Shown one piece after another: positions 57,771-64,000 of a stretch of DNA of 64,000 bases. The position numbers and the translations under genes were made by a program. Under the pieces are notes generated by a model, which did no database searches, was not told the origin of the DNA, and worked only from the letters and a program-made list of their open reading frames with translations. Origin of the DNA: Humulus lupulus (lineage: Eukaryota > Streptophyta > Magnoliopsida > Rosales > Cannabaceae); contig NC_084794.1 of assembly GCF_963169125.1 (NCBI RefSeq), positions 89,139,018 through 89,203,017 of the forward strand, read 5' to 3'. The first letter of the stretch is position 1. Each line of letters opens with the position of its first letter.

Positions 57771-58359
57771 TGACCCAAGATTTGGCCAACTAACACGGAG
57801 TCAAAACGTGATTGATATGGACGAATGTATAGAGAAGAACGCAATGACAAAAGTAAAGAAAACACAGTAATTTATAGTGGTTCGGCCCCAGGATCTGGTA
57901 ATGACCTACGTCCACTTAGAATAATATTTATATAAAATCAGAAGGGTGATCAAAGAACCAGGATTCAATGAGTTTCACTCTCCTCTAAAGAACAATACAG
58001 ATTTACTTGGAGAATTATTATCGTTCCCTACGATTCCAAAGCCCAAAAAAAGTCCCCTCCTTTGAGCTATCTCTTCTTATTTATAGGCTCAAGGAGGGTT
58101 ACAAGAGATTGTTACAGATATTCTTCCCTGAATAATCGGATATCCAGAAGATTGTATGAGATAAATTCGGGATTCATAAAGATCTTCCCACAAATGTTGC
58201 CTTGTACGCGGAACTACCGACCAGACTGGTCGCAGGTAAGACAGGCTTGCCCTGCTTCTACTGTGTCTCCTGGTCGATACTCTAGCAAACGCTTCCAGGT
58301 ATCAGCCACGTGCCAAGAGATTATTTGCCACGTCACCAATGCTAATTTATTGGATAACA
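57771..58359 (-). mobile_element. 3' LTR of the Tat element
   Basis: TGACCCAAGATTTGG...GGATAACA on the plus strand, about 589 bp, bounded at the right by the polypurine tract. TATAAATA on the minus strand (58085-58078) is the likely promoter. It contains GTGGTTCGGCCCCAGGATCT, common in plant LTRs of this type. Left boundary inferred from the end of family C similarity. Confidence 0.65.
58078..58085 (-). promoter_or_regulatory. TATA box of the Tat LTR
   Basis: GCCTATAAATAAG on the minus strand inside the 3' LTR, about 275 bp from its 5' end. Confidence 0.5.
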
Positions 58360-58373
58360 TTTTCCCCCCAAAG
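58360..58373 (-). other. polypurine tract
   Basis: CTTTGGGGGGAAAA on the minus strand directly before the 3' LTR start TGTTATCC: the plus-strand primer for reverse transcription. Confidence 0.75.
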
Positions 58374-58593
58374 TTTATTTACTACGAACAGTAAATAAAC
58401 TTTGAACGAATGACTCTTCGGTAACCCCTCCTGACGTGTCAGAACCCTTCGTGTGTTATTGAAAAAAGCAACCCACTTCTGTCTAATCATATCTTTTCAG
58501 TTCCCCAGAAACGATTTCGACGGCCATCACGTTCCCCCATACTTTGAAAAAGGAAAACTAATGATGACACTTTTTTAATATCAGAGACAAACT

Positions 58594-58600
58594 TATATAA
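58594..58600 (+). promoter_or_regulatory. TATA box of the antisense gene
   Basis: ACTTATATAAGACC on the plus strand, outside the LTR. About 30 bp further begins a pyrimidine-rich leader (CCTCTTCTTTCTTTTTACGC), and a first exon ends at donor TTCTTG|GTAAGTTTTC (58774). The antisense gene therefore seems to have its own promoter. Confidence 0.5.
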
Positions 58601-58619
58601 GACCGTCGGAGCCTCTTCT

Positions 58620-61600
58620 TTCTTTTTACGCACGCCATTTTCTTTGCAGAAAACCCTATAAACCAAAGCTTTAATCTTCTCCGGAGACCGTTTTCCTGCA
58701 CTTCCAAGACTCAGACCGCGGACTCTTTAATCTCCGAAGACCTTTCTTCCACCTTCACGATCACTTTTCTTGGTAAGTTTTCGAAACCCCATGCTTCTAA
58801 TTTCTCATGATGCATGCTTCTGGTGGTATACTGTTTAAGTCTTTCTGTTTCTGGTTTAAATGCTTGTAGACAGAATGTTTTGTAGGCGTAGTAGAGTTAC
58901 GATTTAGTTTAAAAATCCAGGATCATGCTTTTTAGGACGTAAAACCAAAGTAACATTTCGATTTTTAAGCCAGTTGAAAAATAAATTTTTCCCGCCCTAA
59001 GGGGAGTTGAAAAAGCTTTCATAGAAAAACTTTTTACTTTCACCCCTTGATCCGCTTTTCAAACTGTTCGTGTAGAAAAACTAGCTTTTTGATAGAATGT
59101 TGTTGTATAAAAGCCTAACTTTTATGCTCGACCAGCGTTATTCTAAAAAGCTTTTTAGAGTTCTATTTCCTCACCTCCCCATTCTTCTGTTTGCAGACTT
59201 TAATGCCAGATTTGTGGGGAGGTGAAAGACCCATCGACGACGACCTTCTTGCCCAGCTGCTCGAGGGGGAAGAACAACCAGCTGTACGTGTCCACGAGAT
59301 TCCTTTCTCGCGATCCTCTTCCAGAACCCATCCTTCCTTTCCAATGGCCCGCTCCAAGTCTTCTGGCAAGAAAAGGCCCGAGTCTGAAAGCAACCCTACT
59401 CCTCTTGCCCAGCCTGATTCGCAGGCTAGGGCTCCCTCGACCAGCGGTCGAGAAAATCTTGTTCCTGACCCTAATATCCAAACTAGGGCTCATCCTCGTC
59501 ATCGGAATCCGCCTGATGTCGAGTGGTATACTCCCCCAGTCAGTTCAGTGACCCTTCGAATGGTTGCTAACTGCTTCAGGAAATTCCCCCTCACGGGGGT
59601 AACCATTATACGTCCCACCGTGGACTAGAGGGCTAACCGTTCAGGAGGGGCGAACAGCGCCTGGTCCCGGTATCACATTGAGGCAGGAGCTTATCTCCCT
59701 CTTCATCCCTTCTTTGTGGGGGTGGCCAATTATTTCGGCGTCGCTCCCTTCCAAATAACTCCAAACGGATATAGGATGTTGGCCGCACTCTATGTCCTGT
59801 ACAAACTTAACAAATGGCCAGAACCTTCACCCAACGAGGTCAACTATCTTTTTGACCTCAAGTCCAACCCACAGCACAACGGGACGGGCTTTTTCCACTT
59901 CTACCACCAGGAGACCGGCCGGACGTTCTTGAGTGGTACTACCCATATATCAAACGTGGGGCACTACAATAAGGAGTACTTCTTTACTCCAGACATAACC
60001 AGTAACAACTTGGCCTTCGCGAGAGGAGGTATAAACTTGTTTTCGTCTGGTCGATACTTTAACATAGAGTGTTTCCTTTCATTTTTTCTCAAACTTAATC
60101 TGTTTTTCAGGCCATTGGTTACGTCCGACCCCAACACCAGACATGGTGTTGAGGTCTAACAATCTGGCCAGGATGTCTGATGCAGCAAAATGTGTCAAGA
60201 CCCTGACACTCGAAAAGAACTTGAGGTCGTCTGGCCTCCTGGCTCCTCGCCATGAAAATAGAGAGTCCGTGGTGGACGAAGCCACTGCCGAGGGGGTTCC
60301 CGAGCAGCAACCTCCTGTGCCTCCTCCTAGGAGGAGGCCAACAGGAGTTACGATCAGGGAACCCACGGGTAGCCCTTCCGTAGAAAGGCCTTCTGCTCCC
60401 CAAGGCAAGGGGAAATAAAAGGCCAAAGAGCCTATTGTTGACTTGGGAGAATCTTCCGATGATAATGGTAAAGTTATTTCGCTTTTAAATGGTTTGCCGA
60501 TTCCTTGTCACTTGTTTGACGGGGATGGTAACTTTACATATGCTCCAAACTTAGGGTCAGACTTCTTCATGCCAGATAATGAGTATATGACTAATAGAGT
60601 CAATAGTGTAGCGACCAGTAGTTGTAGCTCGGGTATTTACTTTGTTACCTCCTTTCAATTGTCTAACTTACTTTCACCTGCCTCCTTATTATAAACTTGC
60701 TATGTTTATCTTCATGCAGATATGTCAACTCCCAACATTTTTGACATGTACCAGGCCGAGGAGGAAGAGGAAGTTCCTCAACTCCAACGGAAGCCTAAGA
60801 AGAGAACTAGTGAATCCAGTCGAGGCCCTCCAGCCAAGAAGGATCGATCAGAAGATCCTCCTCAGGGTACGCCTACTGGGCAAAGTCCTGCGCCAACTGG
60901 GCGAACTCCTACTCCTCCTCCAGCTCCTTCTGAACAGCAAACTACTCCTGTTCGGCCGAATCCTCCAGCTGCGCCTGCCAGGGAGCATCTTTCTCGTGAA
61001 GAGGCTCATGGGGCCAGACTCATGAGCCATGCCATTCGATCTGCCAGGGACCGCCTCGATCGTATAGGCAAAGGCGAGCGTGTTAGGGCTGCAATGGTCC
61101 AAGCTGAAGAGCTTCCAGTCGACCAGATCCTGAACAGGGCTCTGAACGAAATCTCCAGCGTAAGTGTTTCTTTATTCTTCTAGTCTTTATTTTTTCAGTC
61201 CTCGTGATAAGTTCTAACTCCTTTTTCTTTGTGCACAAGCCTTACTTTCTGCCACTACTGCTCGTACCCGAGCCCAGGCTTACATCGAGCAGGCCGAGGC
61301 AAAAGCCATCGAGAGGTATCAGGTGAAGGCGGCCGAGGAGCTTTCGGCTGCTGAGGCTAAGCATGCTAAGGACTTGGAGGCAGTGATCCGAGAGAGGGAT
61401 GCAGCGGTGACTAAGTTATCCAAGGCTGAAGCTGCAAAGGAAGCAGCGGTCAAGTTGAGGCAAGAGTACCGGGAGTTCAACAAAACCCATCTCCGCGAAA
61501 TCAAGCATCTGGGGGAGGTACTCAAGACCAAGGATGAGGCTATTCTCTCCCTCGAGGGCAAAGTGAAGCAGTTGGAGCTTGACAAATCCAAGAATCTGGA

Positions 61601-61853
61601 AAAGTACAAGAGGACAACACTCCGATGTTTCTAAAATTTTTGGAAACACAATCAGGGTGCTGACTTTAGCTACCTTTCAGAGGAAGTCAGAACTGCGGAG
61701 CTGGCCTGATGTGCTGCCCAACTGGTCGAAGAGGAGGCAAGAGCCGCGACCCCTGCCACTCCAAGCGTCGCTGGTTTGGAAGAAGAAGATGTTGTTGAGG
61801 ACGTGACTAACCAGGATGCTGCCCAGAATCTTCCAGCCCCGAATGCCTCTTGA
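58620..61853 (+). pseudogene. antisense Tat ORF, gypsy-type transposon protein (Transposase_28-like)
   Basis: Non-coding exon to 58773, then exon 59197-60028 with ATG at 59203 (MPDLWGGERPIDDDLLAQLL). It contains the conserved block FFVGVANYFGVAPFQITPNG and LYVLYKLNKWPEPSPNEVNY, typical of the plant family annotated as putative gypsy-type transposon protein (PF04195). Exon 60111-60467 ends at donor AATG|GTAAAG. Exon 60721-61159 begins MSTPNIFDMYQAEEEEEVPQ and is Pro/Thr-rich. Exon 61240-61853 is a long coiled coil (EYIEQAEAKAIERY-like start, then KHAKDLEAVIRERDAAVTKL) ending NLPAPNAS-stop. Introns have GT/AG borders and phases agree. Stops at 59626, 60416, 61632 and about 61709 make this copy defective. 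Function unknown. Confidence 0.7.
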
Positions 61854-62546
61854 ATTCTTCTCATTTGTTTTTTCTTCTTTTTGGATATGCGACCCAAGGG
61901 TCGTGATGTAAAGACAATAGTTTCTTTTTAAATTTTGCTGCATGAGCAGTAAATCTTTTTACTTGAACAATTACATCCAAGCTGCGATGCTTGCGGTGTA
62001 AAAGCTTAACTCTTGGTGCTATAATTATTTATTATAACATTTGTCCATATGACCGGACTTAGCATAGTACTTTGGCATGATTTAACAAAACATAAATTTT
62101 GAAAAATACTCTAAGTACTCTAGCATGCTTTCACTTATTTTGTTCATGTATTTACATACCTTGAGAGTATGCTTTGCTATCGATGTGCCTTATGTGCCCC
62201 CCAAGTGATCGAGGAGCTTTAGGTCCTTGGTCACTTGCCTTGACCATAACCTGCTCGAACATTCCTATTCGTAGTAAAACTGATACTTGTAATACAGCAA
62301 AACAACACACGTAATGAACAAATACTTGCAAATATAAATTCACAAAGGTTGGCAAGAATGACTGGCTGAGCACAGTCCCTTATAACCTCGTATTAAAAAT
62401 GGACTAAACATGTCTTTACGAGTGATTCTGAAATAGAATCTTACATAGACGAGCAGTTAGCTATACAACGTGGCTAACCCTCTTTGCAAAACATGTAAAA
62501 ATTAAAAAGAGAAATTTAAACAAGCCAATCCTTTAAGAAGGGATGT
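61854..62546. other. spacer between the two convergent Tat genes
   Basis: AT-rich, no gene seen. The antisense gene ends at its left and pol ends at its right, so the two transcripts converge here. The small minus-strand frame 62152-62373 is not supported. Confidence 0.5.
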
Positions 62547-64000
62547 TCATTGATAATACTTGCGCAGGTGTTCTCCATTCCAATAGCACGGAACGAGATC
62601 TCCGTTTAAGCATGCAAGTTTGTAGGTGCCTGGGTGAAGGACTTCTTCAATCTGGTAAGGTCCTTCCCAGTTAGGTCCGAGCACTCCAGCAGTGGGGTCA
62701 CAGGTATTTAAGAAAACTCGTCGTAGCACCAAATCTCCGACGTTGAATTTTCTTTCTTTAACTTTGGAGTTAAAGTACCGGGCGACTTTTTGCTGGTAAG
62801 CAGCAACTCGGAGTTGAGATTTTTCTCGCATCTCGTCGATCGAGTCTAGGGACTCCATCATCAGCTGGCTATTCACGTCCTGGTCGTAAGTCAAACGCCG
62901 ATGTGAGGGGGGATCTAACTCGACAGGTAACATGGCCTCATATCCGTAGGCTAGGGAAAATGGGGTATGCCCTGTTGCTGTTCGGTGAGATGTTCTATAC
63001 GACCAGAGGACTTCAGGCAACTGCTCTGGCCATGCTCCTTTAGCTTCTTCAAGTATTTTCTTCAGGGTGTCCTTAAGAGTTTTGTTCACGGCTTCGACTT
63101 GCCCATTCGCTTGTGGATGTGCAGCTGAAGAAAAACTTTTAATGACCCCATGCCTTTCGCAGAAATCGGTGAATAAATCACTGTCAAATTGGGTCCCGTT
63201 GTCTGAAACTATCTTCCTAGGTAATCCATACCGGCATACAATGTTCTTGATGACGAAGTCAAGAACTTTTTTGGTCGTGATGGTTGCGAGTGGTTCAGCT
63301 TCAGCCCATTTTGTGAAGTAATCGACTGCCACAACTGCGTACTTTACTCCTCCTTTCCCTGTTGGCAGGGATCCAATCAAATCTATCCCCCATACTGCGA
63401 AGGGCCATGGGCTCTGCATCTGTTTTAATTCATTTGGAGCTATTCGTGGGATCTTGGAGAACCTCTGGCATTTGTCACATCTTCGTACATACTCCATCTA
63501 ATCCTCATTCATTGTTGGCCAGAAGTAACCTTGTCTTAGAATCTTTTTTGCCATACTCTGCCCCCTAGCATGATCTCCGCAGAAGCCTTCATGCACCTCC
63601 TTCATGAGCTCCTTAGCTTTTTCTGGTGTAACGCACCTGAGCAGTGGCATTGAATATCCTCTTCGATACATAACGCCATCGACCAGTATGTACCTAGCGG
63701 CTTGCCTTTGCAGAGTCCTGGCTTTGTTTCTATCTGTTGGTAGTGCACCATTTGTCAGATACTCCAAGTAAGGCGCCATCCATGTATCTTCCATTCGAAT
63801 TTCCATACTGGACTCAGTTGCTTGTATACTTGGCTTTCTCAATCTTTCCACTGGCACAATGTTCAAAGTGTCAGCGTCCTTCGCGCTCGCGATTTTAGCC
63901 AAGGCGTCTGCATTCGAATTCTGGTCTCGCGGGATTTTCTGGAGGGTGTACTTTGTAAACTGGGCTAACAAATCCTTCCTTTTATTCAGGTAGGCCATCA
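62547..64000 (-). pseudogene. RNase H end and integrase of the Tat element
   Basis: One frame from 64000 to 62547, broken only by a TAG at 63498-63500. RNase H/linker part: IPRDQNSNADALAKIAS. Integrase finger: H and H in VHEGFCGDHARGQ, then CDKCQRF after the stop. Core: Asp in WGIDLIGSLP, Asp in KIVSDNGTQFDSD, Glu in NGQVEAVNKTLKDTL, all present. The C-terminal part has FNVGDLVLRRVFLNTCDPTA and LGPNWEGPYQIEEV; it ends HLRKYYQ with no chromodomain, as expected for Tat/Athila elements. Total seen 484 codons; the rest of pol lies to the right. Confidence 0.9.

Larger units (their letters stand above)
57771..64000 (-). mobile_element. Tat-lineage Ty3/gypsy element, 3' part
   Basis: Right to left: RNase H end, integrase, a 700-bp spacer, an antisense gene (plus strand), PPT and 3' LTR. 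An antisense ORF between pol and the 3' LTR is known from Tat relatives such as Grande. It is the innermost, hence youngest, insertion on the right side and its pol is the least damaged in the window. The 5' half is outside. Confidence 0.8.

Noticed and set aside
59163..60426. Minus-strand frames opposite the antisense Tat gene
   Set aside because: The plus strand has splice sites, phases and a known protein family; the minus frames are Ser/Arg-rich shadows.
63067..63568. Plus-strand frames opposite Tat integrase
   Set aside because: Shadows of the integrase frame.

Overview
This window is repeat-dense plant nuclear DNA, very probably from a eudicot. It is AT-rich, has long LTRs, plant Ty3/gypsy chromovirus, Tat and Ty1/copia proteins, CACTA elements with CACTAC termini, and a DUF1985/Ulp1 transposon gene. 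I see no intact host gene, tRNA, rRNA or CRISPR. Almost every base can be assigned to one of about 16 insertions that sit inside each other. Family letters A to D below are mine. A is an LTR of about 1.9-2.0 kb, TGTAGAGTCC...GGTCATTACA. B is an LTR of about 2.3-2.4 kb, TGTAACGACCC...GTGTTACA. C is an LTR of about 3.7 kb, TGTAGAGCACC...GCGTTTTACA. D is the LTR of the minus-strand gypsy element in the middle.

Layout, left to right. 1-1924: 5' LTR (family A) of a minus-strand element that continues off the left edge, with its tRNA-Met-type primer binding site at 2-13. 1925-8704: part of a terminal-inverted-repeat element carrying a decayed DUF1985 + Ulp1 (C48 peptidase) gene and TTCACAC-rich 11-mer arrays. 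8705-9962: family C LTR piece. 9963-11136: family A LTR piece. 11137-12432: copia LTR piece. 12433-29385: the host element of all this, a minus-strand chromovirus (D) with pol, protease, gag, a leader ORF, PBS and 5' LTR, interrupted by a solo LTR-B (16898-19283, TSD GTCTG), a solo LTR-A (20857-22858, TSD GTAGT/GCAGT) and a rearranged copia element (24644-29235, TSD TAAAC).

29386-30222: reverse copia LTR piece. 30223-50265: plus-strand chromovirus C. Its 5' LTR is split by an 11.7-kb CACTA-like element (33313-44983), which itself holds a solo LTR-B (35485-39732, TSD TTAAC) holding a solo LTR-A (36397-38318, TSD GATTT). Its pol is cut at 50266 by a second CACTA-like element (50266-55404), which is cut by a reverse family C LTR (55405-57770), which is cut by a minus-strand Tat-lineage gypsy element (57771-64000). 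That last element shows its 3' LTR, an antisense multi-exon gene with its own TATA box, and nearly intact RNase H/integrase sequence.

Most proteins are pseudogenes with several stops and frameshifts. The Tat pol is the least decayed. The most interesting signals are not the ORFs. (1) In LTR families A, B and C (and probably D) the same branch-point-plus-AG motif lies 340-410 bp before the LTR 3' end, with a matching GTAAG donor upstream, which suggests a shared leader intron inside the LTR. (2) Three unrelated elements carry a cassette of repeated palindromic words whose sequence is family-specific, and two copies of one LTR family carry different words. (3) The two CACTA elements carry exons resembling host genes: a SEN1-like helicase in the first and a GMI1/DMS3-like hinge protein in the second.
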